A model generated the notes under the pieces. That model had not been told where the DNA came from, did no database searches, and saw only the letters and a program-made list of their open reading frames with translations. A program made the translations under genes and the position numbers. From Pezicula radicicola (taxonomy: Eukaryota; Ascomycota; Leotiomycetes; Helotiales; Dermateaceae): a stretch of 64,000 bases of DNA. Below, in pieces: positions 22,077-33,977 of the stretch. Location of the stretch: the NCBI GenBank assembly GCA_003008705.1, contig PDUO01000003.1:1310793-1374792 (forward strand), given 5' to 3'. How positions within the stretch are numbered: the stretch's first letter is position 1; every line of letters starts with the position of its first letter.

Positions 22077-25000
22077 CTACACCGAGGCGCAGAAGAGCTC
22101 GATCTCGCCGAGTTGTCCAGCCTGATATTGGAGCTTCTGTGACTCGCGCCACTCTTGGAAGGCAATCTGTATGTCGTCATCCGACTCAATTGTGACATAG
22201 TCTCCATCTTCGTCCATGTATCTTAATCTCATTGTACCTCTAGCGATAGCATTGTTGGAGAATCTTCCAACCTTTGCGTCGATACGGTCGATAAGAGATT
22301 GATAGGTTATGTTAAATGCGACCACAAGTGTCACATAGTTGCCGTCACAGTTGACCTTCACTTTAAGTTGAGTCGGCAATCCCATATCGTCTCCTGACAT
22401 GGAACCACTGAGAGGCGGCGACATCGTACGATTGTCAGCCATCGACATAGGTATTTGCGTCGTGTTGCTTCTATTGTATTGCGGCATTTGACCATTTCCA
22501 GGCCCATTCGGATACTGGGAGCCCGACGGCGCTGCCAGACGTTCTCGCTGGACACCGGGCGACTGGGTACTGGATCTTACTGGAATGCCGTTACTAGGAG
22601 AACTATTCTGCGAGCGCGGAATTCCGGCATCGTAGGCTGGGTGCAGATGCGCGGGTATGCCTGGAACGGCAGGAACTGCTGTACCATTTGGTAGAATGCG
22701 ACGGCCTCCGTTCTGAGCATTAATGTCAGGAGTACTGTATGATCGACTTCTTTGCTGTGCAATACTTGCTTGAGGATTTTCTTTTGGTTGAGCTGGCAGC
22801 GACGGCCTCTGTGGTGTACGACCATTCATTTGATACCCTCCCGGGGTGTTGCTTTCTCTCGACGGAACACGTCCCATTGCTGGGGCCGTATACCTGTTGT
22901 TATCCTCCCAACCACTTTGTGGTGTTCCTTGGCGTGGGAATGGGAACATCGACGATGCTGTACTTGTCCTCGAAGATGCAGGCGACTCTGCGACGGGCGA
23001 GAAATAAGAGTCGCCGCCCCGCTCACCCGGAGACCTTACTCCACCCTGCTGCATCCCCGTTTGGACACTGAGAGGAGGGTTTGCCATGCCCATGCCCATA
23101 GGGAATCGTGGAGGAGGGGCTCTTGCGATGCCAGCTAGTGATTGGGAACTTTCTCCCGTTGTCGACCGCGCACGTAGACTTGTGCTAGATGCATTTCGCG
23201 GTAATCCAGGAAGTGGTGCACTTGGTGCGCCGTATGGTCCATTATAATCGTCGTCGTCATCTTCATCTTCTGGCTGAGCATAGGGATTTGGCATGGTAGC
23301 TGTCTGGTCGCGCATCCAAGCAAAATCTGCCGGTGCTGCATCTGGGCTGCTTCCAGTGTTCGCATTATTTGCATGTTCCTTTCTTTGGCCGTCAACACCT
23401 TCGTACCACTTTCTCATGGCCTCCTCATTTGAAAATCTGATGACGAAGTTCTCTACACCGGGATCTCCTTTCCAGAATATTTGAACGGTGTAAGATCCTA
23501 GATTTTGTTAGATGCTGTTACGCAATGAATACATAAGCACATTACCTTGTTTCCCTAGGGATAGGACCTCCGTAACATTTGTCATGAATATTCTTCCCTT
23601 TAGTTGGAGTTTTGCGTTCTTGTTCGGCTCCTTATTCTTGTTTTTGTCTTTTTTATCCTTTTTATCCTTCTGGGTGCCCATAAGCTTGTCCTTCGACTTA
23701 TTGGGATTGACTTCTTTACAACACAGTAGGATGCGCTCAAACAGGTAAATCGTATACTGCTCAATTCGTTAGTAAAATAAAATTTCTCTACTTAATTGTA
23801 TTAAGCTCTTTAAAATGTGATCCTATGACCTGTCCATCGATGGTTCGGGAAGGGTTTAAAGGAAATGAAGTCTTACCTCTTTCTGCACGTCGCTTTTCCC
23901 TGTGACAACAGGGAAATGGCCATGGAGGAGAAGATCTCCGAAATGATCAACACGATGGTTTTTCCAGTCATCAACTCGGGAGCATAGGTCTGCTAGAGCT
24001 TCGTTTCTCAGTTCACGATCAACAGCCGCATTAGCCAGCGAAAGCACCCTATTGGAAGCTTCAATTCCAGCAGTGAGATCAGCCTTGGTCTCGTCGTCTG
24101 CCCCTGTCTTGTCGCGTAGGTCCTAGCAGATATTAGTGCGGATAGATTATAGTGTACAAACTATGACTTACCTTCAAGAGTAGAGGATATTTTACTAGGC
24201 GTTGCATGGGCTTCAGCAGAAATCCATCTAGAGTATTGAAATCAACAACGACAGGGTGATCTGCCATGGATATTTTGTCGAACTCTCTTTTGGCAATGGC
24301 CGCAGCTTTGCGTTGGTTTGCGATGAAAGGCTGGTAAATTCCAAAAGCCTCCTCGTAATTTGTAAATGGAAGACCCCATTCCTGCCTCGAGTCCGGCTGT
24401 GAGTTAGTCGTTTCGATTTTAATTAGAAATCTTCTTTGGAAATCAAGAATCGCATTGATGTTTAAAAATATGTCGTGAACCACATCTCCTGGAATGACCC
24501 CTTTCTGCTCTATTATCTTCTTCAACTCGTGCAGATTCTCGAGATCTTGAACATATTTGCGCTCGGTATCGACAAGCTCACGAACAACATGATCTCTGTA
24601 ACTCATCTTGGACCCAGGAACGGTCGCAGAAGGTGCCTCATCTTCGGTCTGTGTTGTTAGGAGATGACCGCGCTGATCGGCGACGTCGAGGACGATATTG
24701 ATGACTTGTGTGACCTGATTGTGATCGAGTTAGCTACAAAACTTGCTCTATATCGCAAGCGCTGAATAGAACGCGATTATCGAGTATAGACTGAGCCTCA
24801 GAGCTTCACCCCGACGCTAGCAAAACAGAACCCCCAATTTCCATAGGGAATTGGACTAGACCCTGAACTAGACCCCGATTTAATTAAGAAATATAAATAC
24901 CTTTACAAAACCCGTCGTATCATCACCGAAAAGATCCGACAGTGCAAAGCACTCTCCAGGAGGAAGCTTCATGTCCTTCAGACACGCCTCGACGAACTTG

Positions 25001-25548
25001 AATGCAGCGATTTTCGGTCGCTTCTGCTCGGCCACCGAATCATCAATCCGTAGGGGTTCAGGAGGTTGGATGGCGTTGTATATTGTCATCAACGGTGTCC
25101 CTTTCCGCAGGCACCGCCATAGTGACGATACTGGGTCCATATCCTCCCCCTCATCCTCATCGTCGGAGTCGCTTAGATGGAGGTCGAACCCTGGGACTTG
25201 TGCTAGTCGCTGCCGCAGGTTCACGCAGATTTGGTACAGAGACCTGGATGCATCGGCTTTCTGATTTATGATATTGTTCGTTGCTTGTACAGGGCCGCCA
25301 TTGACTGGTGGTACCAGCGTTGCAGCGCTAGTCATGGAGGAGGTGGTTGAAGCTGCAGAAGAGGACGACGTTGTGTAGGCTGTCGAGCCCGACATCTGCG
25401 AAGATCGCGAAGCATGGCTCATAGTGCTCATGGTATGGCTAAGACCAGGAAGTCCATTTGCGGTGTTCCTCGTCTGGAAGACTGGCGCTGTGTTCGTTCT
25501 CGAGAGTGGTGCATGAGCTTGAGCCATTTGCGTGGCAACGCCCGACAT
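22077..25548 (-). CDS. CDC24: Rho guanine nucleotide exchange factor Cdc24 (Scd1)
   Basis: Five exons on the minus strand: 25548-24901, 24714-24172, 24122-23877, 23756-23546 and 23497-22077, encoding 1022 residues. Domain order matches Cdc24. A CDC24 calponin-like domain covers about residues 95-216 (SLYQICVNLRQRLAQVPGFD ... ALSDLFGDDTTGFVK). The DH RhoGEF domain covers about 260-450, with VRELVDTERKYVQDLENL at its start and the LLKPMQRLVKYPLLLK helix. The PH domain covers about 460-630 (YTIYLFERILLCCKE, EEAMRKWYEGV). A Ser/Pro-rich linker leads to a C-terminal PB1 domain (about 930-1022, MRLRYMDEDGDYVTIESDDD, the OPCA-type acidic motif). Cdc24 activates Cdc42 at sites of polarised growth, and its PB1 binds the Bem1/Scd2 scaffold. 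Intron 4 could use a neighbouring acceptor that adds one Gln. Confidence 0.94.
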
Positions 25549-26921
25549 TTAACGACGATTAGAAGGCGATTCTCAGGGTCGGCATTCAACAATATCGGGA
25601 GTTGTGGTGGTGATGTGTCGTATGGATGGTTGTTGGTGGGAGGGGGGATTCGTAGACGTAGTAGAGTAAGGATAGTCGAAATGCTCAATCCTTCTTGATT
25701 CGGAACGGTCGTTGGTGGTTTGTCTCATCCAAGGGGCGCATAACTGCCTCCGGCAAGGGCCTGGGTGGAGCCAATGCAGGTAGAGTAGCCTAAAACAAAC
25801 TAGCCACTCACGCCTAGCAGTGGCTGCCCACTGGCCACAGGAGCCCAATTCGCTCGCAACAGGGAACACACAGGGAAACCTCAGTACCGGTAAGGTAGGG
25901 TGGTAGGGTACTACTATGATACCAAGTATAATAATTAACAGCGTGTACAAAGTAGAAGCAGACTTTATGTATTATACATCCGACAGAATGCTGGTCGCGA
26001 CCTGCATATTCTTCTGGTGTATCGTCGCCAAGTAGAGATACTGGCTTATTGTTCCAGAAACTTCAAGTCGTCCACGCATTCTTGTCTGGCAACACACAAA
26101 GGCATTGCGCACTCAGACCAAACCACACAACCAGTCACAAGGCCGCCTTGAGCTCAATCGTTGCGAAAGGATGGGTACGGTGGTACTTGATACCCGATAC
26201 TTGATCCCGGCCATATCGGACTTGTCCTAGCATATTAAGAGTATGAGGATGAGTATCCCATCGCCGAATTCATCAACATGATCTGACATGACAAGGTAAT
26301 GCTGATGGCGTCTGCGGCGCAATAAACTGGTTCGCACATAGGTAAGCTGGTAGACAAAAGCTACTTAAAAAGCTCTGCGCAAGGACCGAAAGCTCCAAAG
26401 CACATCCAATATGATAGCATAGGCAATCTAGGCAATCTAGGTAGGCAATCAGTGCGAACTCTAACTGCCTAGTTCCTTATCAGCATTACTTGTGGAGGCT
26501 GATGGAGGGGTACCGTAGTACCGTAGTGTTGTCCATCTGTATCGGCACAAGAGAGGGTCTGGTTCATGTGTTGTAACTGACAATCGCCCGCCCTGGCAGT
26601 ACCTACCTCCCGTACCTCGCAGTGTGCCGACGTACGTACTGTACTGAATACGAAAATCTACAAAATATAAGAGTCGTGCACGCATTGAACCGAATGAAGA
26701 AGGACTCCGAATAGGGTATGGAAAAGTACTGTAAATTTATTAAATTACCTGTCAAATAGACCAATCACATGTGACCACGGACCGTAATTACTAATATTCC
26801 GCGCTTAGTAATCACTGCATTCCTCATACATCTGGCCACTGTGTCATTTATACATTAACATTCGAAAGTACTACCACACACAATAGCAACACTATATTCA
26901 ACCCCAACGAACCTATCCCTT
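25549..26921. other. CDC24 upstream region and spacer to the hAT relic
   Basis: No supportable gene. It should include the CDC24 promoter. A short direct repeat of CTAGGCAATCTAGG type lies near 26428-26450, and GTACCGTA words repeat near 26510-26526. From about 26.7 kb the sequence becomes AT-rich. The 5' end of the hAT element should lie here, but I could not identify its terminal repeat. Confidence 0.45.
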
Positions 26922-27992
26922 ATGATGCTACATCCGCGAAAGCGCTCAGCAGTCGGCGACGAAACAGAGAGAAATTGGAAGAGAGTATATGTTGAGGGGA
27001 GGAAGAAACAACACTGGAAGTGTGACCACTGTGGTTTAATTCGGGCGGAACACTTTACAAGGATGGTAGAACACTTAGGGGATTGCGAGGCCTTCTTAAA
27101 GATGATGAGAGACAGGAATCGAAATTCAATTATCACTATTCGAGCGGGCCAGGCCCAGCAAAGACAACCCGAAATCCTATTCCCTCGTATTACCGAAGAG
27201 ACTCGACATGTATATAATATTGCGGCTACAATGGCTGTCACTATAGGAACCCGACCTTTTAGTCTATTCAGTCAAAAATATATGCAAAGCTTCCTGAGTT
27301 TGGTGACTAGGAACACTTGGAGCCCTCCTGCAGAGAAAGGAATTGGTGGACGACTTTTGGACGAATGTTTTAAGAAATACTAGGCCTAAGTTAAGCAAGT
27401 AATTGATGCCTCTAATACGATCCAAGTTATACTAGACGAATCACCCGACATTCAAGGCAATAGGATGATTAATATCTTAATTGCAATTCGACTATACAGC
27501 TCCTTTTTTATTAAGAATTATTGTATTAAAGACGCTTCGCTCACAGCTTATTTCTTCGTCAATTGGTTCTTCGAGGCTATAGGATAGATCTATGCACGAG
27601 CTGGATAAACCACTCCCGACTGGACAAGAATTGCTGGGGTTTCTATAGATACTTGTCCAATAATGAGAGCAATGTGGAGAGGTTTAAAAGTAGATTATCG
27701 ACTTCAATATGCCTTCTTTATACCCTGCGATTTATATGGGTTGCAATTACTCGTGAAGGACATCTTACTACTTGATATATTTGCCCCTACGTATAAAGCA
27801 GCTAAAGCTATAGCACGAGCCTTTCGTAAAGCCAAGAAACAATATACTATCCTCCTGTAGATTCAAATAAAGCTCTATAGCAAAAAAGAGAGCTCTTATT
27901 ATCTCTTGTTTGATGCACCAGGGTTCAACATATGGCATAGTTGTGGCTCTTCTCAATAATAAGGAAGCCTAAGTAAAATGGCTTACCTATCT

Positions 27993-28471
27993 AAAGCGAG
28001 AGATTAAGGCACGAAGTGTTATACCTTCTACTGTATTCAAAATCGTTAATTCTAGAATAAACTCCAAGACCTCCAAGATGTTCTACAACCTATTTATAAA
28101 GCCCAGAAGCCTTCAGAAAGCGAGAGATTAAGGTACGAAGTGTTATACCTTCTATTCAAAATCGTTAATTCTGAATAAACTTTAAGACCTCCGAGATGTT
28201 CTACAATCTATTCATAAAGCCCAGAAGCCTTCAGAAAGCGAGAGATTAAGGAACAAAGTATTATACCTTCTATTCAAAATCGTTAATTCTAAATAAACTT
28301 TAAGACCTCCGAGATGTTCTATAACCTATTCATAAAGCCTAGAAGCCTTCAGAAAGCGAGAGATTAAGGCACGAAGTGTTATACCTTCTATTCAAAATCG
28401 TTAATTCTAGAATAAACTCCAAGACCTCCGAGATGTTCTATAACCTATTCATGAAGCCCAGAAGCCTTCAG
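27993..28471 (+). repeat. Four tandem copies of a ~118-bp unit inside the hAT relic
   Basis: Units begin with AAAGCGAGAGATTAAGG at 27993, 28117, 28235 and 28353 (lengths about 124, 118, 118 and 119 bp). A fifth partial start (AAAGCGATTC) at 28472 returns to unique sequence. Copies differ mainly by C/T and G/A changes plus a 6-bp indel in copy 1. One unit corresponds to transposase coding sequence (a frame reading REIKARSVIPSTVFKIVNSR can be traced in unit 1). The array is therefore an expansion of a piece of the gene, and the unit length is not a multiple of three. Confidence 0.9.
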
Positions 28472-28494
28472 AAAGCGATTCTACAACCCTTAGG

Positions 28495-29691
28495 CAGTGT
28501 AGTTAATAATACAAACAATACGAAGGTCGCGGCGAAAAGTCATAGGAATCGGTTATAGGCTGGTCAATGCCCCGGAAACAAAAGTTTAGTGATAGCTTAC
28601 AGGGCTATGCAATAGGCTACAGGCTGTGCTCCCTTATTTCCGGGGGCAGAAGCCTCAGCCCTAGAAAATAACCTCTACAGGCTGCTTCAGAGTACTTTTG
28701 ATTGCGATATAAGAACGTTGATATTATTTTGCCACTAATATATCATTAATATAAACAATATAAACAATATAAACATATAATTATAAGTAATTCTAACTCC
28801 CTATCATCTATATCTATGTCTCTATTCCTAACCTCTATATTCTTAAAGTACTTAATCTCATCTATATTAGTAGGTTAGTAGTACGTTTTATAGTATTGTT
28901 TTATTGACTACAAATCACGTGTTAGAACTATTGTATAGGGTATATCCTTATATTAGGTTTATATTCGATTCTTTCTGATTTGTAAGATCTGAATCAATTT
29001 ACCTTGTTCTGTAACTAAGGCTACGCAAGCTTTATATATTACAAATCACCTACGGAGATCCCGATCAAAAGTTGCACGAATTCAGGGTACAAAGCCTGTA
29101 GCTTAGGGCTAAGAGCCCGTAGATTACCGCCTAAGGAGCCTGTAGGGCTCGGCCGCTTAGTGATTAAGCACTATCCCTTCCTATGAATATTAGCCAACGC
29201 TTGGGCCATAAGGACGTGCAATAAGGTATCGATCAAACAGAGTAGTTCTAACCAATAAACTTCTTGAATTTGCCTCTAAGATGCGTTAAGCGATTGTAGA
29301 CGAGAGTAGAGTGTTAAATCCCTGCCTAAATGGCCAATATTCATGGGAAGGGATAGTTGCCCTGCCAGCTGCCTATAAGCTTCGCTTAAAAGCCCTATAA
29401 TATCCTACCTGTAGTGTCTTAGCGCTATAAATCCCCTGTAATGAGAGTGGCTATTCGCCTATTAGAGGACGCTATAGTTGTAGTTTAATATGTTTTAATT
29501 CGAAAATTATTTCGAAGACATATATCGTTAAATAAGGAATGGAATAACTATTTTCCTAGGTTATTTTAGGCGCTAGGGCCAATTAGAAGCCTAGTATACG
29601 GCATTACTAATACTAGTAAACAATATTACAATATAACGATATATCGCAATATAGGGAAACCTATTATCATATCATACTGTTAACTACACTG
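28495..29691. mobile_element. Non-autonomous hAT-like insert with 8-bp target duplication, nested in the hAT relic
   Basis: The insert starts CAGTGTAGTTAATAATA and ends with the inverted TTAACTACACTG. The CAGTG start is typical of hAT ends. Flanks are CCCTTAGG (28487-28494) and CCCTTGGG (29692-29699), an 8-bp duplication with one G/A difference. Removing the insert brings transposase fragments on both sides together. The 1197-bp interior is AT-rich with no open frame of note, but contains further inverted structures (a palindromic element at 29170-29357 and a GCCCCGGAAA / TTTCCGGGGGC pair at about 28568-28647). Confidence 0.85.
29170..29357. repeat. Inverted-repeat element nested within the insert
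   Basis: Two 27-bp arms form an inverted pair. The left arm (29170-29196) begins ACTATCCCTTCCTATGAATA and the right arm (29331-29357) ends TTCATGGGAAGGGATAGT. They differ at two positions, both transitions. Total span is 188 bp. No clear target duplication could be seen, so it may be a small MITE or part of the host insert's own structure. Confidence 0.7.
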
Positions 29692-30319
29692 CCCTTGGGA
29701 AGGTAGTGCCACGATGGGAAGGCTTATTGGAAGAATATAGAACTATATCGAAAACCAGATTACAAAAGCTCTCTCTATTAGTTGCTCCCGAAGGCCCTTT
29801 TATCCAACGGATGAATATTCAACTTACTGAAATCCACCATGCGGCCTATTGGCTTAATCCTCATTATATTGATAAGACACTTTCAGAACCTCGGAAATCA
29901 ACACTTCTAAAGTGGCTTCTTTCTCATATTCTAGTAAGTCAATATAAGGCTTTTCAGGCTTCATTTTGGACCTTTCGGCAACGCGAGGGTGATTTTAGTA
30001 CTACAAATATCTCTTGGAGTATAAGAGATGATCCTATTCTCTATTGGAAATCCCTTGTTGGAGATCACCAAGAATTGGGTAGTCTTGCTATTAGACTATT
30101 CGAATTGGTTGGTAATTTAATGCCATTAGAGCGAGCTTTTTTTTTTTGAATATGAATCTCATTGACACTAAGCAACGAAACAAGATCAATGAGGCCAACG
30201 TTTCAAGGCTTAGTTTCATCCACATGAATTAACGAACCCTTGACGATTTCAAGAATAAGTTGTTCTCAAAGGAATCCCTGGCATAACTCCGAAGTTCTGG
30301 AAGGTTTGTTGTGGCTTAC

Positions 30320-30374
30320 CAATGCCACCAATACCACCAATGCCACCAATGCCACCGATGCCACCGATACCATC
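30320..30374 (+). repeat. 9-bp minisatellite (TGCCACCAA-type)
   Basis: About six consecutive copies of a 9-bp unit (TGCCACCAA / TACCACCAA / TGCCACCGA) run from about 30320 to 30374, between the end of the hAT relic and the F-box gene. Variation is confined to two positions of the unit. In one frame it would read Pro-Met/Ile-Pro-Pro repeats, but no gene supports translation. Confidence 0.75.
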
Positions 30375-30737
30375 AAAACCCGAAGTGAAACGCTCTAATC
30401 TTTGGGTTCTTGCAAGCAGAGTACAAGAATACGGAGATTTCTGCGTGTTGGCTCTTTACAATTATTCTGTTTGTCGAATCTCATATTCCTTCCAACTTTT
30501 GCGTAGCTTCGCGCCTAAGCGCTTGTTGTTGACCCCCCTGCCTCACCCATTACGGCTACTACCGAACCCAAACCGACCTTCATCACGGCGCAGCACTCCG
30601 CTCCTCTGCCTCACCTCTACCCTCGACAACAGCAACTACAACGACGACGACCTCTCAATCTGATAACGGCGGAGAATTACGTGTCGAGGTTGCACAAGTG
30701 CTCCCCGATATCATCTACTCCGAGTGATTAACGCGTT

Positions 30738-33259
30738 ATGTCTTTCGAGAGCCAGCCACTGGACGAAGGCTACAGCGAGGCGCCTCTGAGCACTGGCAAT
30801 GGCGATGGAGGCAATGGGAGTAATTCTGGACAGGAGACCCTGCCAGTTCAAGAGCTGCCATCATGGATCGGCACCCTGTCTCCTCAAGAACAAATTGGTA
30901 AGCTGAGTCGGAAGTCCGCGGGCTGCTTGTGTTATCTACCACATTTTGTTGACCTCTGCCTATAGCATATGTGATGAACATCCTCAACTCCATTCCTACT
31001 TCCCAAGTATCCCAAATTGTTGAGCAACTTCGACCACGATTGTTTATCAACTTCTTCCAAAAACTGCCGCCCGAAGTTTGCTTAAAGATTCTTGGATACC
31101 TGGATCCTGTGTCATTAATTCACACAGCATTAGCGTCTTCTGAATGGAGGCGCCTGGCTATGGATAGAAAGCTGTGGGAACATCTATATTATCTTGAGGG
31201 TTTCAGGGTTCTACCTACAGAAGTTCTAGAGTTTGAGAACTCACTCGCTGCTCGACTACAACTGGGTACTACAGCGCCCGTCTTCCAGCAAACCTCGCAG
31301 CGTTCCCCTCAGCCACTTCAATTGGATGGCGACTCTGAAATGATAGACGCCGATTCTACATTTGTATCTCGACCTCCGCACATCTCTGGACAATCCTCTC
31401 TTTTTGGTCCATCAGGGAGCCGCAATCAGGAGAATCAACCACCCTCAATTACGGGTCTTTCGCATAAGCAAATGGGGAGCGCACGGCGGCAGGACAGCAA
31501 GGAGGACGCGATCATGACGGATGTTTCAGAGCGCAGATCTCGTTCTGGTAAAGCACCAGCAACTTGGGAGTCTGACGCTCTGGCAGAAGTGACTAAATCG
31601 CGATTGGTGACTCTGGACAGAAGTAATATGCAGGAGCAACCACAGCCGAAACTAGATTGGCAACGCCTTTATTCTTTGAGACGAAAGTTGGAAGCAAATT
31701 GGGAAGCAGAGAAGTACACCAACTTTCAATTACCACATCCGCATTACCCTACAGATGGTCACAGAGAATGCATATACACAATACAATACTCCGGCCAGTA
31801 TCTTGTCAGTGGCAGTCGCGATAAAACCCTCAGGGTTTGGGATCTCAATAGTCAGCGGCTCGTTTATGAGCCTCTTAAAGGACATACTGGCTCAGTACTT
31901 TGCCTTCAATTTGATGCTAACCGGGCTACGGACTTAATTGTGTCTGGGAGTAGTGATGCCACAATTTGTCTTTGGCGATTCTCTACCGGAAAATTGATTC
32001 AGCGGATTCGAAGAGCGCATCACGAGTCGGTGTTGAACGTCAGGTTCGACGACAACGTTTTAGTGACTTGCTCAAAAGACAAGACAATAAAGATTTTCAA
32101 TCGTCATCCTTTACTTCCAGGAGATGCTTGGTATCCAAGACCGGCAGAGGCTGTCAATCCCGTCCCAACACAACTTATGAACTACGGTTTCAATCCCACA
32201 CCCACATCAGGTCTGCCTGTAAAGCCACCTTACTCAATCATAGCTGTTTTGGAAGGCCATGGTGCGGCTGTCAATGCTGTCCAAATTTTCGGAAACCAGG
32301 TTGTGTCTGCATCTGGAGATCGCACTATCAAGGTGTGGGACTGGCCAGACCAGACCTGTGTGCGGACACTCATTGGTCATACCAAAGGCATTGCTTGTGT
32401 GCAATATGATGGTCGGCGCATAGTTAGCGGTAGCAGCGATAATGAGGTCAAAGTTTTCGACAAAGATTCTGGCCTGGAAGTGGCAAGTTTAAGAGCTCAT
32501 TCCGACCTTGTTCGTACTGTCCAAGCAGGCTTCGGCGATTTGCCATACAGTGTAGAAGAAGACAAGGAGGACGCAAAGTTAATTGATAACGAATATTTCA
32601 AGGCTGTTGACGAAGGGAAGGTGTCACGCAACATGGACTTACAACGAGGTCGGTCGAGGAACGCTGGCTCGCGCAGGCCTGAAGATATCACTGCCTACGG
32701 TGCCAAACTACCTCCTGGAGGAGGTGGTGGAAAATTCGGACGTATTGTTTCAGGGTCTTATGATGGAACAATCATCATTTGGCGCAGAGATAAGGAAGGG
32801 GTTTGGAAAGCTCAACATACACTTCGTCAAGAAGATGGGGCTATGGCTGCTCAGCGCGCTCAAGGGAACCCCCCGGCCACCCCTGCTACTAATCTTCATC
32901 AAACTCCAACAATACAACTTCCCGCTCCCATAGTTCCCGCAAATACTGCGTTGCAAGGAGCTAACCAACCGATGAATCATGCTCCAGCACAAGCTGCCAT
33001 CCAAGCCATGCAAGCCATGATGCAAGCCGGTCCGGCACCTGCCCAACAGAACGCCGCCCCGATCGCTCCTCCTGCTGCTCTTCATCATCACCATCACCAC
33101 GGGCATCGAGCAGTGGAAAATTACAGAGTTTTCAAGCTACAATTTGATGCACGTCGAATTATCTCTTGCAGCCAAACGCCGACGATTGTGGGATGGGACT
33201 TTGCAAATGGTGACAAGGAAATTATTGAGGGGAGTCGTTTTTTTGCGCCCATTGAATGA
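30738..33259 (+). CDS. F-box/WD40 protein, SCF ubiquitin-ligase substrate receptor
   Basis: Two exons, 30738-30897 and 30966-33259, encode 817 residues; the intron is 68 nt. After an acidic, Gly-rich start, an F-box lies at about residues 84-130 (FFQKLPPEVCLKILGYLDPV ... WRRLAMDRKLWEHLY). A Ser-rich linker with a basic patch follows. WD40 repeats then run from about residue 265 to the C-terminus (repeat ends LRVWD, ICLWR, IKIF, IKVWD, VKVFD, IIIWR, VGWD), with long inserts before the last repeat rich in Ala/Gln/Pro and a His run (HHHHHH). F-box/WD40 proteins bind Skp1 and present phosphorylated substrates. The arrangement is reminiscent of Neurospora FWD-1 or beta-TrCP-like receptors, but I cannot separate that from MET30/scon-2-type receptors by eye. 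Its promoter lies within 450 bp of the hAT relic. Confidence 0.88.
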
Positions 33260-33977
33260 GTAAAATAACTGTTGGAGCATCTTATATTGACTTTGTGGGA
33301 GGCCTTGGATCTTGAATCATTGGGGTAGTTTGAGCAGCTTACCTACAGGAGCTTTAGCAGTCCAAGGTCTTCCAAATTCAGAGTTGGGCCTGTGTATCTC
33401 AGAGGAAGAGGAAGTCAAAACTACGGATTAAGGCGCTTGCGAATATGAGATCTAGATTGGCTTTCATGGTATGGGATTAAGGAGCAAGAACCGGCAACTG
33501 ACAGTATCGACATGTTTGTATTTAGGGGCAGACAGCACATACTGCTGTTCCTTTCTTTTCTTCTGGGTTTCTGTGAAATTAAGTCGGAGTACGTAGATAT
33601 ATTTCTCTTCCATTAGCCGGCGTGCATTTCAGGAGTTATTTCTGGATGATGATGCAGAAATTAACGATAATTGTTATGGAGTAGTTACTTTAGGACGATT
33701 AATGAAAAAGATACCATAGCATGCATAGGTTGCCGGCATATCGGAGTGTATTGTTGACTTGGTAAGTAACGTAACTTAAGCCTATAGACATGCTCTCACG
33801 AAGATGTATCACACCTGTTTCTACTTCATAAAATAACGTCAAGTTCTCCTTTAGCATCCGCCAACCTAGGAAAGCGAATGTCTTTCTGGCCTTGAGTTAA
33901 TATATGCAAAGTTATAATATAGTCACGATACAAAATGCTGCAATACTGCTTAAAGATACAAACATCTTCATTCCCAA
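33260..33977. other. Convergent 3' spacer between the F-box and P450 genes
   Basis: Contains the 3' UTRs of two convergent genes. The latter half is AT-rich. No gene seen. Confidence 0.5.

Larger units (their letters stand above)
26922..30290 (+). pseudogene. Degraded DUF659-type hAT transposase (interrupted by a second element)
   Basis: Fragments in order along the plus strand read as one hAT transposase. A BED-type zinc-finger head (HWKCDHCGLIRAEHFTRMVE, with Cys-x2-Cys and a later His/Cys pair) spans 26922-27100. DUF659-like core follows to about 27950 (WSPPAEKGIGGRLLDECF, VILDESPDIQGNRMINIL, IARAFRKAKK) and a C-terminal dimerisation region lies at 29706-30149 (WSIRDDPILYWKSLVGDH, LFELVGNLMPLERAF). 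A poly-T-associated frameshift comes next, then TKQRNKINEANVSRLSFIHM in another frame to about 30290. Stop codons (for example 27381-27383, 27584-27586 and after YTILL at 27858) and frameshifts break it many times, so it cannot be functional. The 118-bp tandem array at 27993-28471 lies inside it and the 1.2-kb insert at 28495-29691 splits it. Confidence 0.85.
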
